The position numbers and the translations under genes are program-made. Positions 47,033-55,477 of a DNA stretch of 64,000 bases are shown piece after piece; positions within the stretch are counted from its first letter, which is position 1, and the number at the start of each line of letters is the position of its first letter. The stretch spans positions 85,952 through 149,951 of the forward strand of contig CAKVHT010000002.1 in NCBI GenBank assembly GCA_934754375.1. The letters run 5' to 3'. This stretch comes from an uncultured Clostridia bacterium (GTDB taxonomy: Bacteria; Bacillota; Clostridia; Christensenellales; UBA1242). Under the pieces are notes generated by a model. That model was not told the DNA's origin. It searched no databases and was given only the letters and a program-made list of their open reading frames with translations.

Positions 47033-47563
47033 CTAACTTAGCTTTGTAAGTTCTTTTTTTATTGCGGAAATAAATTTTTTGTGAGCATCTGTAAGGCAAC
47101 GATTCTCTTCCAAAAATTCAATTATCTCGTGAGTGTCGGCTATTAGACGTGTCAATCTATCTTTTGGCAAAGTTTTTGAATCTATTAAGTTTGCTAACCT
47201 ATCCGCTAACTTTATGCAAAGGGAATAGTTAGACATATCAATCATTTTATGTTTGAGATAGTTCCCTTTACCAACCAAATGTGGCATATACGATGCGGTT
47301 GTAACTTCCATAACCATGCTTGCAACAATCTCGCCAAAATTATCAACCAATTCGCGATAAGAGGTGTATGTATCTTCTAAAGTGTCGTGCAAAAGACCTG
47401 CCGCAACAATTGCGTCAATATTTCTAGATTTTTTATATTTTTTTAACAATTCTGCAACCAAAATTGGGTGATTTATGTACGGTGTAACACCATCTGCACG
47501 GGTCTGCCCTGCGTGCTTTTGTTTTGCAAAATTTAAAACATAATCATAATCTAGATTTTGCAT
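47033..47563 (-). CDS. HD-domain (p)ppGpp hydrolase-like protein
   Basis: A 176-residue protein with the RelA/SpoT-type HD domain: FAKQKHAGQTRADGVTPYINHP (first His), VAAGLLHDTLEDTYTSY (His-Asp and EDT), and IKLADRLANLID near the third metal ligand. It has no synthetase, TGS or ACT domain, so it resembles small alarmone hydrolases of the MESH1 type. Hydrolysis of (p)ppGpp is the likely role but other nucleotides are possible. It starts two bases after the stop of the upstream FakA-C-like gene. ATG 47563 follows AAAGGTTAATA. Confidence 0.8.
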   Translation of the reverse strand: MQNLDYDYVLNFAKQKHAGQTRADGVTPYINHPILVAELLKKYKKSRNIDAIVAAGLLHDTLEDTYTSYRELVDNFGEIVASMVMEVTTASYMPHLVGKGNYLKHKMIDMSNYSLCIKLADRLANLIDSKTLPKDRLTRLIADTHEIIEFLEENRCLTDAHKKFISAIKKELTKLS

Positions 47564-47565
47564 TA

Positions 47566-47832
47566 TTAACCTTTCAAACCACGTGATTGACGGTCCATGT
47601 CTTCAACAACAATGTCATAAATTTCGCCAAGTGTTGAACAATATTTAAGCACATCCCATGGTTCATTTGTGTGGAAATGAATTTTGATTGTTTCGCTATA
47701 TTTGCCCAAGCCATCACCAACAGCAATCAAGCAGTCGCCTTTAAAGTTTTTTAAAAAATAATCTCTTACAGCATCTTCTTCAAGATTTTCACCAGAAATT
47801 AAAAGCTGAGTGTCGTATCTAAATTCAATCAT
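47566..47832 (-). CDS. Stand-alone FakA C-terminal-like domain
   Basis: An 88-residue protein that resembles one module of the fatty-acid kinase FakA (YloV, DAK2-type): FRYDTQLLISG, GDCLIAVGDGLGKYSETIKIHFHTNEPWDVLKYCSTLGEIYDI and ending VEDMDRQSRG. The IKIHFHTNEP stretch corresponds to the KVHVHT motif of FakA. The kinase domain and the DegV-like part are absent. It may be a partner of a separate kinase or a regulatory remnant. ATG 47832 follows AGGAGTTTAAA. It forms a two-gene unit with the HD hydrolase. Confidence 0.65.
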   Translation of the reverse strand: MIEFRYDTQLLISGENLEEDAVRDYFLKNFKGDCLIAVGDGLGKYSETIKIHFHTNEPWDVLKYCSTLGEIYDIVVEDMDRQSRGLKG

Positions 47833-47970
47833 TTTAAACTCCTAAAAAATGTTTTTTATGCACATATTATGGAATAATTGAAAAAAAAAGTAAAGGAATT
47901 TTTAGCATAAATTTGCTTCTCCTATCCTTTGCTTTTATTATACATATTAACCTTTGTCAATATAAAATTT

Positions 47971-48056
47971 TGGTGCGGTCAACAGGATTTGAACCTGCAA
48001 GAGATTGCTCTCACTAGTACCTGAAACTAGCGCGTCTGCCGTTCCGCCATGACCGC
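47971..48056 (-). tRNA. tRNA-Leu (CAG)
   Basis: The minus strand folds as an 86-nt class II tRNA: acceptor stem GCGGTCA/TGACCGC, anticodon stem CTAGT/ACTAG with loop TTCAGGT (anticodon CAG), a variable arm, T arm GCAGGTTCAAATCCTGT and encoded CCA. The flanks (47833-47970 and 48057-48219) show no gene. Confidence 0.96.
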
Positions 48057-48183
48057 ATATCTTAAAAACATCATAATATTTATAAATATTTAACACACAA
48101 AAACCAATCGGTTTAACAATAGAACAATGTGTTGCGTGTTAAATTATTATAGCACATAAAAGTTTTATTGAAAATAAATTAAA

Positions 48184-48213
48184 CAAAAAAAATGAGTAAA
48201 TCACTCATTTTTT
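48184..48213 (-). terminator. Terminator of the acyltransferase-like gene
   Basis: AATGAGT and ACTCATT with A and T runs on both sides, directly after the stop codon on the minus strand. Confidence 0.75.
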
Positions 48214-48219
48214 CAATTT

Positions 48220-49347
48220 CTATTCATCTATATTAGCCCTAAAAGTTTGACGTCGTTTGATGATTTTGTTTGGTATAAATTTCCACAAGTTTAACACTGA
48301 ACTGTTTGTTGTGAGCATCGGATTTGAAACAACTGTTTGAATGTTATATTTTATTATATTTTGCCAAATATGAGATATTGTCACCGCTGCAATGCCAGAC
48401 TTGCGATATTCTGGCGAAACACCAATAATCACAAGTTCCAATTCTTTTGGCTTAGCAATTGTTCTCAATAAGCCAATTGCACTTAAAAACGCACTTCCAT
48501 TATGTTTTTTTATAATGTTGCCTAATGACGGCATTGCAATGCCAAAACCAATCACCTTGTCAGTTTCTTTATCAACTATCACAGAAATGAATTTACGATT
48601 AAGTGCGGTTGCAAACAAAGATAAAACATTACGTTTTGCCTCGCCAGTTATTTCAATAAAGTTGTCTAAATTTTTGTATGTTTCGTTATAGCAGTCAAAA
48701 AATTTACCACCATACTTTTTTACAATTTTTTTAACACTCATTGTCCCAGCAATGTCTATAAGATTGTTTTTTTGTTCAGCAAACTTTGCAATATCTGTAT
48801 ATTTTGAATTTATGTTTTTAAAATCAAATTCAAGTTCAACCCATTCGCTTTCTTTGTTAAAACCCAACTGTTGCATAATTTTGGGGTAATATTCAAAATT
48901 ATAATTTGTTGCAAAGGTAGATATTCTGTCAAACCCAAAAGTAAGCATTCCTTCCCTATCTGTATCGTTAAAACCCCATGGACCATGAATCTCTTTTAAC
49001 CCATGACGAATGCCCATATTTTTCACAGCATTGAGTAGCTGACTTGCAACTTCCAAGTCATCGATAAAATCAAAACGAGAAAATCTTATACATTTTTCAT
49101 CATGAACTTCATTGCTTTTATGAACAATAATTCCTGCAATCCTTCCAACCACTTGATCATCTTTGTAGGCTAAAAAACATTCAATTTCGCAACCAACAGC
49201 TGCATGATTTTTTTTAGGATTCATAATCTGTTTTTCATCACAGTTAAATAATGGCACATAGTAAGGTGTTGTTTTATACAATTTTAAAGGAAATTTTACA
49301 AATCGTTTCATTTCCTTTTTTGATTCAACTTTTTTGATTGTTATCAT
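48220..49347 (-). CDS. GNAT-like acetyltransferase family protein
   Basis: A 375-residue cytoplasmic protein. The N-terminal half reads MITIKKVESKKEMKRFVKFP, YYVPLFNCDEKQIMNPKKNH, AYKDDQVVGRIAGIIVHKSN and IRFSRFDFIDD. Proteins with this opening are often annotated as GNAT-fold acyltransferases of unknown substrate. The C-terminal half has LVIIGVSPEYRKSGIAAVTISHIW, a plausible acetyl-CoA-binding loop. So two GNAT-like folds in tandem are likely. No operon partner; ATG 49347 follows AAAGGATAAATT. Substrate unknown. Confidence 0.75.
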   Translation of the reverse strand: MITIKKVESKKEMKRFVKFPLKLYKTTPYYVPLFNCDEKQIMNPKKNHAAVGCEIECFLAYKDDQVVGRIAGIIVHKSNEVHDEKCIRFSRFDFIDDLEVASQLLNAVKNMGIRHGLKEIHGPWGFNDTDREGMLTFGFDRISTFATNYNFEYYPKIMQQLGFNKESEWVELEFDFKNINSKYTDIAKFAEQKNNLIDIAGTMSVKKIVKKYGGKFFDCYNETYKNLDNFIEITGEAKRNVLSLFATALNRKFISVIVDKETDKVIGFGIAMPSLGNIIKKHNGSAFLSAIGLLRTIAKPKELELVIIGVSPEYRKSGIAAVTISHIWQNIIKYNIQTVVSNPMLTTNSSVLNLWKFIPNKIIKRRQTFRANIDE

Positions 49348-49521
49348 AAATTTATCCTTTGCAAAGAAAACAGGTTATTGGTCTTTACTCCAACTTTTTA
49401 TTAAACAAAAAACCGCATTTCCTGTAAAATATTATAACAAAAAGCAAAATTTGTCGCAAAACTTTTTATATAAATATTTTGCAATTTGCTGACCTTATTG
49501 TAAATTTATAAACTTTGCAAT

Positions 49522-49549
49522 AAAAAAAGTCCAACTGATGTTGGACCTT
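49522..49549 (-). terminator. Terminator of the four-helix membrane protein gene
   Basis: GTCCAAC and GTTGGAC form a seven-base stem with a T run on the minus strand, about 8 bases after the stop codon. Confidence 0.8.
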
Positions 49550-49556
49550 AATTTTA

Positions 49557-50123
49557 CTATTTTCTAGCAAGGTATGCGTTCATGCCACCACAAGCAATTG
49601 TTGTAAGAAGAAGATATGAGCCAACTGCTACAACAGTTTTTCCGCTTGCAAGAGAGCCTAAACCAACACTGCCAAATTTGCCAGCAACAACAAAACTGCA
49701 AATGAATGCAACAAGTGCAAGCACTACCAAAGCAATACCCAAAATTACATTTACAAGTTTAAATTTGAAGCCGAACACTTTAAGCAATGCAAATACAACA
49801 ACAGCAACACTTACTATCACTGCCAAAAAATACATCCAGCAGAACAATCCTGTTACAAAACCAGCATCATCACTGCCTTTAAGAGAAATGAGTGCATTAG
49901 CCCCATAAGACAAATCTGATGAAGTTTCTCCTTTGAAGCATGCTGTGATAACATCACTGCCCTTAATGTGTGTTTCATTTGCAATTGCACCACCTAAAGC
50001 AGATGATTTAGATGTGAACACTGGCATAAATAATGTGCAAATTGTAAGAACTGCCAAAGCAATAACAACAATTGTCAACACCAAAGCCAACACATCCATC
50101 TTTTTAGATTTTTTCTTTGCCAT
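49557..50123 (-). CDS. Four-helix membrane protein, unrecognised
   Basis: A 188-residue integral membrane protein. A basic N terminus (MAKKKSKKMD) is followed by one helix (VLALVLTIVVIALAVLTICTLFMPVF), an outside loop of about 50 residues, two more helices (GLFCWMYFLAVIVSVAVVVFALL and LVNVILGIALVVLALVAFICSFVVAG) and a fourth near the C terminus. This layout is claudin-like, but no catalytic motif is visible. ATG 50123 follows AGGGAGGAAAAA. It has its own terminator and no obvious partner. Confidence 0.75.
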   Translation of the reverse strand: MAKKKSKKMDVLALVLTIVVIALAVLTICTLFMPVFTSKSSALGGAIANETHIKGSDVITACFKGETSSDLSYGANALISLKGSDDAGFVTGLFCWMYFLAVIVSVAVVVFALLKVFGFKFKLVNVILGIALVVLALVAFICSFVVAGKFGSVGLGSLASGKTVVAVGSYLLLTTIACGGMNAYLARK

Positions 50124-50235
50124 TTTTTCCTCCCTAAATAGTTTATTAATTATATGTTAATTGGTTTTATTTGTTAAAGTCAAGCAATTAAATGAAAAAT
50201 AATTTTTGTTGCGTTGAAAAATTTTTTTCTGTGTA

Positions 50236-50271
50236 TAAATAGATTTACAAATTTAAAAATTTGTCTATTTA
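50236..50271 (-). terminator. Hairpin overlapping the lipoprotein stop codon
   Basis: TAAATAGA pairs with TCTATTTA and ACAAATTT with AAATTTGT. The stop codon at 50269-50271 is part of the stem. There is no strong T run, so termination is possible but uncertain. Confidence 0.45.
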
Positions 50272-50760
50272 CTCAACAATAATTGTCTGTGCCCAAGCTT
50301 TAAATTGTGGGCGAAAATCTTGTTCATCTTTTACATCACAAGCAAATTGACAAAGCCAAAACGCATCTGTGCCTTTAAAAGTGTAAGCCACATAACAAAT
50401 ATTCTTGCCTGAAACATTTTTGTTAAAGCTAAATGTTGTAAGATTTTCATCTTCCTCAACAGTTGCTTCAACATTATTATTTTCAATAACTATTTTTGCA
50501 TAAGCAGAAGTATTCATTTCTTCCACATTATATCCGGATTCTGTTAAAGAATCATTAGTCTCTTTCAATGCAACAAATATTACGTCTGAACTTTGCAAAT
50601 ATAATGTTTGGCTTACAATTTCTTTTTCTTGAAACTCTGTGGTTAAAGTTATTGTTAAACCTTCTTTTGAAAAAGTTTTTGCTTTCGCTCCACAAGCAGA
50701 AAGACCAACACATAAACAACACAACAACAAGGCAAGCATTGTTTGTTTAAATTTTTTCAT
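50269..50760 (-). CDS. Small lipoprotein, unrecognised
   Basis: A 163-residue lipoprotein. The signal peptide MKKFKQTMLALLLCCLCVGLSAC ends in the lipobox LSAC. The mature part is a single beta-rich domain (FSKEGLTITLTTEFQEKEIVSQTLYLQSSDVIFVALKE) ending FRPQFKAWAQTIIVE. The pattern is like the small lipoproteins with a PsbP-like fold found in Clostridia, but I cannot assign a family securely. ATG 50760 follows AGAGGGGTT. Confidence 0.8.
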   Translation of the reverse strand: MKKFKQTMLALLLCCLCVGLSACGAKAKTFSKEGLTITLTTEFQEKEIVSQTLYLQSSDVIFVALKETNDSLTESGYNVEEMNTSAYAKIVIENNNVEATVEEDENLTTFSFNKNVSGKNICYVAYTFKGTDAFWLCQFACDVKDEQDFRPQFKAWAQTIIVE

Positions 50761-51097
50761 AACCCCTCTCTTTTATTTTAAAATACCATTGAACGCGTTA
50801 AAAAGTCAAACTTATTCAACAATATGTCAATTAAAATTTATTCAATCAAATTGTTACAAAATTGAATTAGATAAATTTTAAACTTGATTTATATTTACAA
50901 AACCCAAACAATAAAGTATAATGTATTTTAAGTGAACCACAAAGGTTTTACACAACAATTATATGTTCTATCAACATGGTTTAAGTGTTTATATAATGGC
51001 TTCTTTTGTTGAAATATTCACAATTATAATAAATTTATTTGTGCATATTATTCAATTTAATGCTTGAACAATATTGCATCATAATTGTTAAAAATTT
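50761..51097. other. AT-rich gap before tRNA-Ser
   Basis: I find no gene, strong promoter or terminator in this 337-bp stretch; it is AT-rich and presumably contains the tRNA-Ser promoter. Confidence 0.5.
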
Positions 51098-51185
51098 GCA
51101 GAGATGTCGGAGTGGTTGAACGTGTCGCTCTCGAAAAGCGATAAGGTGCAAGCCTTCGGGGGTTCGAATCCCCCTCTCTGCGCCA
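51098..51185 (+). tRNA. tRNA-Ser (CGA)
   Basis: An 88-nt class II tRNA with encoded CCA: acceptor GCAGAGA/TCTCTGC, anticodon stem TCGCT/AGCGA with loop CTCGAAA (anticodon CGA), long variable arm (AAGGTGCAAGCCTT) and T arm GGGGGTTCGAATCCCCC. Confidence 0.96.
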
Positions 51186-51193
51186 AATACATT

Positions 51194-51217
51194 AACTCGG
51201 AATTAAACCGAGTTTTT
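51194..51217 (+). terminator. tRNA-Ser terminator
   Basis: AACTCGG (51194-51200) pairs with CCGAGTT (51208-51214) and is followed by a T run. Confidence 0.85.
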
Positions 51218-51389
51218 TTGTTGTTTTCTTATAATTAAAAATCAAAGTTAACTTTTGTTTTTATATTTAATAATTTTAAAACCGTTTTTCTATATTTTTA
51301 AACACGGCAGTATGAACAAGTTCAAAGAAAAAATAATATAAAATAATATAAATATTATTATGTTAATTAAAAAAAATATTAACAAAAAA

Positions 51390-51423
51390 GTTATCCACAA
51401 AAACATATAAAAATGTGGATAAC
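51390..51423. promoter_or_regulatory. Inverted pair of perfect DnaA boxes downstream of dnaN
   Basis: TTATCCACA (51391-51399) and TGTGGATAA (51414-51422) are perfect consensus DnaA boxes in opposite orientation, 14 bases apart; with flanking bases they form an 11-bp inverted repeat. The rest of 51218-51532 is AT-rich. Confidence 0.8.
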
Positions 51424-51532
51424 TCGTTTTTCATGAATCTTTTTTAAATCAAAAAAATCTTAAACCAATTGCTTGATTTTAATTATAAAACAGTAACAAA
51501 GCTTTTATTTTAAACAGTAAAATATAAGTTTG

Positions 51533-52630
51533 TTATCTTGATTTAACAGGCAAAATAAGGAATGTAAAATCATCACCTTCACATGGTGTGATTATACAAG
51601 GTTGAATTGCACTGTTAAGTTTGATTTTTACGTAAGGATTGTCAATAACACGCAAACAATCACTGAAATATTTTGAATTGAAAGAGATTGTTAAATCTCC
51701 ACCCTTAACACCAACTGTGATATTTTCTTTTGTGTTACCAATTTCACTGTTAGATGTGAGCATTAAATTCTTTTCTTTAATGTCAAATTTAACCAAATTA
51801 TTTTTATCAATACGGCTTAAAACACTAGCCCTATCAATAGCATCTTCAAGTTGTTCTTTGTTGATTGTTACAACTGTGCCAAAATCTTTTGGAACAATTT
51901 GTTTATAGTTGATAAATTGACCGTCAATCAAATGATTGATGATAATAGTATCACCTAAATCAACCATGATGTTGTTTGAATGAACATAAACTTTAACAGT
52001 GCCTTCACCGTCAAGCATACGTATGATTTCATATAAATTTTTGCCAGGAATGATTATTTTAAAATCGTCAGTTGACATAACAAGTTGTTTGTTTGCAATT
52101 GAAAGACGGCAACCGTCAACAGCAACTGCACGGATACTTGTCCCATTAGTTTCAATCAAAATACCTTTCAAAATTGGCCTACTATCGTCTTGAGCAACAG
52201 CATAGTAAACATTGTTGATAAGTGCACGGAAATCGTCTTTGTTAATTTCAAAGAAATTGTTCTTCTCAACCTCTTTCAAACTTGGAAATTCACTTACATC
52301 CATGCATTGCAAAACACCTTCGCTATCTGTATAAGAAATCTTCAATTGGTTGCGTTCATTAAGTTCGCATTCAATTTGTTCATTTGTAAGTTTTTTGATG
52401 TATTCCCCAAACAATCTGCCAGGTACAACTGTTTCACCAGAACTTATAACTTCGGCACGGATTGTTTTTTCGATACTAATTTCAAGGTCGGTTGCTGATA
52501 ACACAAGTTTATCGTCCATGCAAACCATTTTGATGCCTTCCAAAATTTGGCTTGTGGTTTTGCCACTAATTGCTTTAGAAACTACACTTATTGCGTCACT
52601 TAACTCAAGTCCATCACATCTAAACTGCAT
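51533..52630 (-). CDS. dnaN: DNA polymerase III beta clamp
   Basis: A 365-residue sliding clamp with three similar domains of about 120 residues: 1-125, 130-245 and 250-365. Characteristic stretches are LVLSATDLEISIEKTI, DSRPILKGILIE, VAVDGCRLSIA and the C-terminal FTFLILPVKSR. It encircles DNA and tethers the polymerase. ATG 52630 follows AAGGAGATTTT. It is transcribed away from dnaA, whereas in most bacteria the two genes form one operon. The inverted DnaA-box pair lies 110 bp after its stop codon. Confidence 0.97.
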   Translation of the reverse strand: MQFRCDGLELSDAISVVSKAISGKTTSQILEGIKMVCMDDKLVLSATDLEISIEKTIRAEVISSGETVVPGRLFGEYIKKLTNEQIECELNERNQLKISYTDSEGVLQCMDVSEFPSLKEVEKNNFFEINKDDFRALINNVYYAVAQDDSRPILKGILIETNGTSIRAVAVDGCRLSIANKQLVMSTDDFKIIIPGKNLYEIIRMLDGEGTVKVYVHSNNIMVDLGDTIIINHLIDGQFINYKQIVPKDFGTVVTINKEQLEDAIDRASVLSRIDKNNLVKFDIKEKNLMLTSNSEIGNTKENITVGVKGGDLTISFNSKYFSDCLRVIDNPYVKIKLNSAIQPCIITPCEGDDFTFLILPVKSR

Positions 52631-52792
52631 AAAATCTCCTTTTTTTCTGCTTTAACTGTTTGAAATTCAAGTTTTTATATCTAAAGATATAACCCCTAAA
52701 AGCCCAAATTTGTTGCAAGTTTCAAGCCATAATTTTCATTGTCATTATATTAGCAGGTCACTGGCAATATGTCAATCAAAAACGTCACAATT

Positions 52793-52799
52793 TGTCGAA
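52793..52799 (+). promoter_or_regulatory. Perfect Spo0A box near oriC
   Basis: TGTCGAA matches the core 0A box and lies between dnaN and the DnaA-box cluster, about 160 bp from the dnaN start. Confidence 0.5.
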
Positions 52800-52928
52800 A
52801 TTTTTTGGCTTTATTAACTTAATATTTGCCTAGTTTTAAGCGTATTACGCACACACGTACAGACGCTGATTTTTATAAAAATTTTTAAGTTTTTTTGGTA
52901 GTGATTTTTTTATTAGGCGATGTGCAAA

Positions 52929-53066
52929 TGTGGATAACTTTTGCTTACCACTACATTTTGTGTGTTTCGACAAAATAATTCAAAATATTCCACAATTTTT
53001 ATCCACAATTTGTGTGCACAACTATGTGAAAAACGATGTGTACAACCTAAAAATCGGTGTGGACAA
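52929..53066. promoter_or_regulatory. DnaA-box cluster
   Basis: Perfect boxes occur at 52929-52937 (TGTGGATAA) and 52999-53007 (TTATCCACA). Near matches are TATTCCACA at 52986-52994, TGTGTACAA at 53038-53046 and TGTGGACAA at 53058-53066. The density in 140 bp is far above background. Confidence 0.8.
52966..52972 (-). promoter_or_regulatory. Perfect Spo0A box inside the DnaA-box cluster
   Basis: TTCGACA is the complement of TGTCGAA. It lies between two perfect DnaA boxes. In B. subtilis Spo0A binds oriC at similar sites. Confidence 0.5.
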
Positions 53067-53130
53067 CCCTATTTTTGCCCTATTTTTAGGCATTTTTTGC
53101 TCAAATTTTGCTCTTTTCTTTTAATTTTAA

Positions 53131-53228
53131 CTACATATTATATACGTGCATGCGTGCAAACATATTTTAAGTTTAACTTCAATATAAATATCGCACTTGT
53201 ATAGCGTGCGCAAACTTAATTTAAGTTT
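53131..53228 (+). repeat. oriC direct repeat, copy A
   Basis: It starts CTACATATTATATA, then has an alternating CG-rich core (ACGTGCATGCGTGC), AAACATAT, AAGTTTAA and GCGCAAACTTAA. The second copy starts at 53401. The copies are diverged but clearly parallel. Confidence 0.6.
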
Positions 53229-53400
53229 ATAAATGTTTAATTTTTGCGTACGCATTGGTTTTTATTTAAACTATTTATAAAAAATACTGGCGACCTTAAC
53301 ACCCTTAAATAATTATATGTTTAAATTTGTTTATTAAAATATTATCTTAAACTATAAGTTAACTAATTATATAATAAGTGCGAACTTAAAATTAAGTTAT

Positions 53401-53487
53401 CTACATATTATATATGCGTACGCGCGAGCGAACATATAAATAAGTTTAATCTTATATTAATTTGCGCAAACATAATTTATATGTAAC
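53401..53487 (+). repeat. oriC direct repeat, copy B
   Basis: It starts CTACATATTATATA like copy A, followed by TGCGTACGCGCGAGCG, AACATAT, AAGTTTAATCTT and GCGCAAACATAATTTAT. Confidence 0.6.
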
Positions 53488-53681
53488 TTTTTAACCAATA
53501 TATTTACAAATAATTATTTATTATATTTAAGTTCGCACGTTCTTGATTTTAAGAATCAATTAAAATATATTTTTTGCTGGCACTGCGTTTTATATATAGA
53601 TAATATAAATATAAGTTCGTGGGAACTCTAATTAAGGTTGAAATTTAATTCTAGTAAATTTTAAACATAAGGTTTTATTAT

Positions 53682-53703
53682 TTTAAGTTTGCGCAAACTT
53701 AAA
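53682..53703. repeat. Perfect 22-bp palindrome in oriC
   Basis: The half-site TTTAAGTTTGC is followed by its exact complement, GCAAACTTAAA. Related half-sites (AAGTTCGCAC, GCGCAAACTTAA, TGCGAACTTAA) occur several times elsewhere between 53150 and 53650. Confidence 0.85.
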
Positions 53704-53796
53704 TGATAAATAATCTGTTTATAGTATATTAAAAATTTCATAGGCAACTAGAAAAAAGAATAGCCAAAACAATATAAAATCATTTGAAAATGGCAA

Positions 53797-53825
53797 TTGA
53801 CTTTTATTCTTATATATAGTATAAT
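53797..53825 (+). promoter_or_regulatory. dnaA promoter
   Basis: TTGACT (53797-53802) and TATAAT (53820-53825) with a 17-base spacer; the ribosome-binding site AGGAG follows at 53834-53838. Confidence 0.75.
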
Positions 53826-53844
53826 GTAAGCATAGGAGTGAATT

Positions 53845-55194
53845 ATGTTTTTGCTAGACCAATGGAAAAAAGTTTTAAATAGATTGGAAGCGGAAGTAAC
53901 AGCTGTCACTTTTGACTTGTGGATAAACACACTCACACCAATCCAATATGCAAATGATGAACTTATTTTAATGGCACCCAGTGTAACTGCTAAAAATCAA
54001 GTAAACCAACCAGGTATTTTTGAAAAGATTACAAAATGTGTTAGGGAAGAATTTAACTCTTACACTTATGTTAGAGTTACTGAAAAGCAAGAATATGAAG
54101 AAAATATCAGGAAGCAAGATCAAGAACTTGAAAAAATTATGTCAGATGTAACAAATTTAAAATCAAAGTTCAATCCTAAATATACATTTGATAATTTTGT
54201 TGTTGGCAAATCAAATCAGGTTGTGTGTGCCGCTATGCAAAATGTGGCTGAACACCCAAGTCAAAAATTTAATCCTTTGTTTATTTATGGCGGTGTTGGT
54301 CTTGGAAAAACTCACTTGTTGCATGCTGTTGGCAATTACTTAAATGCACACAGACCAGATTTAAACGTTTTGTATGTCACATGTGAAAAATTTACTAACG
54401 ACTATGTTGATTCAATTCGTAAAGGTAAAGATAATTCAAATAACGATTTTAGAGAAAAGTATCGTAACGTTGATGTTTTGATGATTGACGATATTCAATT
54501 CATCAGTAACAAAATGGGAATTCAAGAAGAATTTTTCCACACATTCAATGATTTATATCAAAACAATAAACAAATCATTATTGCTTCAGACCGCTCTCCT
54601 AAAGAGATGACCGCTTTAGAAGAAAGATTGCGTAGCAGATTTAGTTCAGGTCTCATTCAAGATATTCAAGAACCAGATTATGAAACTAAAGTTGCAATCA
54701 TAAAAAAGAAATGCAGTCAAGAAGGGTATCTTGTTGACGAAGATGTTGTAGATTTTATAGCCTTAAAAACAGGAACAAATATTCGTGAAATGGAAGGCAT
54801 ATTAAGCAAAGTTGTTTTCTACAGTGGATTGCTTGGCAAAACTCATGCCAGCATGGAAGATGCTAAAGAAGCACTTAAAGATTATGTTGAAGAAGAAAAA
54901 ACAAATTTAAATGCTGAAAAGATTATGAATACATGTTGTGACTTTTTCAAAATAAGCAAAGAAGATTTGATTGGTAAAAAGAAAAATAAAGAAATTGTTG
55001 AACCAAGACAACTTTGCATTTATTTGATTAACGATATGCTAAACATTCCTCTTACAGCAATCGGTGAATTGTTTGGTGGAAGAGACCATACAACAATCAT
55101 GCATGCAAGAGATAAAATCAGCAATCAAATAAAAGTTAATCCTCATGTTAAAACCTTGGTTAATGACATTCGCAGTAGATTGCTTAAATATTAA
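53845..55194 (+). CDS. dnaA: Chromosomal replication initiator DnaA
   Basis: A 449-residue initiator with the four usual domains: domain I (1-90, VTFDLWINTLTP), a short linker, the AAA+ domain (about 110-330, Walker A YGGVGLGKTHLL, Walker B VDVLMIDDIQF, ERLRSRF sensor region) and the DNA-binding domain IV (about 350-449) with the signature GGRDHTTIMHARDKI. ATG 53845 follows AGGAG. It is transcribed away from dnaN and oriC, and ends at a good terminator (55203-55227). Confidence 0.98.
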   Translation: MFLLDQWKKVLNRLEAEVTAVTFDLWINTLTPIQYANDELILMAPSVTAKNQVNQPGIFEKITKCVREEFNSYTYVRVTEKQEYEENIRKQDQELEKIMSDVTNLKSKFNPKYTFDNFVVGKSNQVVCAAMQNVAEHPSQKFNPLFIYGGVGLGKTHLLHAVGNYLNAHRPDLNVLYVTCEKFTNDYVDSIRKGKDNSNNDFREKYRNVDVLMIDDIQFISNKMGIQEEFFHTFNDLYQNNKQIIIASDRSPKEMTALEERLRSRFSSGLIQDIQEPDYETKVAIIKKKCSQEGYLVDEDVVDFIALKTGTNIREMEGILSKVVFYSGLLGKTHASMEDAKEALKDYVEEEKTNLNAEKIMNTCCDFFKISKEDLIGKKKNKEIVEPRQLCIYLINDMLNIPLTAIGELFGGRDHTTIMHARDKISNQIKVNPHVKTLVNDIRSRLLKY

Positions 55195-55202
55195 AAAAAA
55201 TC

Positions 55203-55227
55203 GGTAGGAATTATACCTACCTTTTTT
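55203..55227 (+). terminator. dnaA terminator
   Basis: GGTAGG (55203-55208) and CCTACC (55216-55221) followed by a six-T run. The stretch from here to recF is AT-rich with nothing else. Confidence 0.85.
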
Positions 55228-55477
55228 ATTTTGTTTAACAACCAGATTTATAGGAAAAGGCAAGATAAATTTGTTTGTTCCATCATAAATATCACGAAGC
55301 CAATCAAATTATTTTTTTATAATAATAACCAGTTAAAAAACCAAAATTTTAAAAAATCAATTTTTTATTTAATTTTTAAATCATAAAAATTTTAATATTT
55401 TTCAAAAATTAAATTAAAGTTTAAACTTTTTAGTTGAATTTATTGATTTTTTCATAATATTTTATTTTCTTTTGTAG

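Larger units (their letters stand above)
52631..53844. other. Putative replication origin (oriC) between dnaN and dnaA
   Basis: This 1.2-kb gene-free stretch lies between divergent dnaN and dnaA. It contains a DnaA-box cluster at 52929-53066, two perfect 0A boxes, an AT-rich stretch suited to unwinding (about 53100-53840), two diverged copies of an element of about 90 bp, a 22-bp palindrome and GCGTACGC palindromes. The combination is strong for oriC, but the position is unproven. One short ORF inside it (about 52930-53204) is judged spurious. Confidence 0.7.

Noticed and set aside
52930..53204. Short plus-strand ORFs within oriC
   Set aside because: They cover DnaA boxes, have no ribosome-binding site and contain low-complexity sequence.
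53131..53487. oriC repeats as a CRISPR array
   Set aside because: There are only two diverged copies of about 90 bp with no regular short repeat-spacer pattern and no cas genes.
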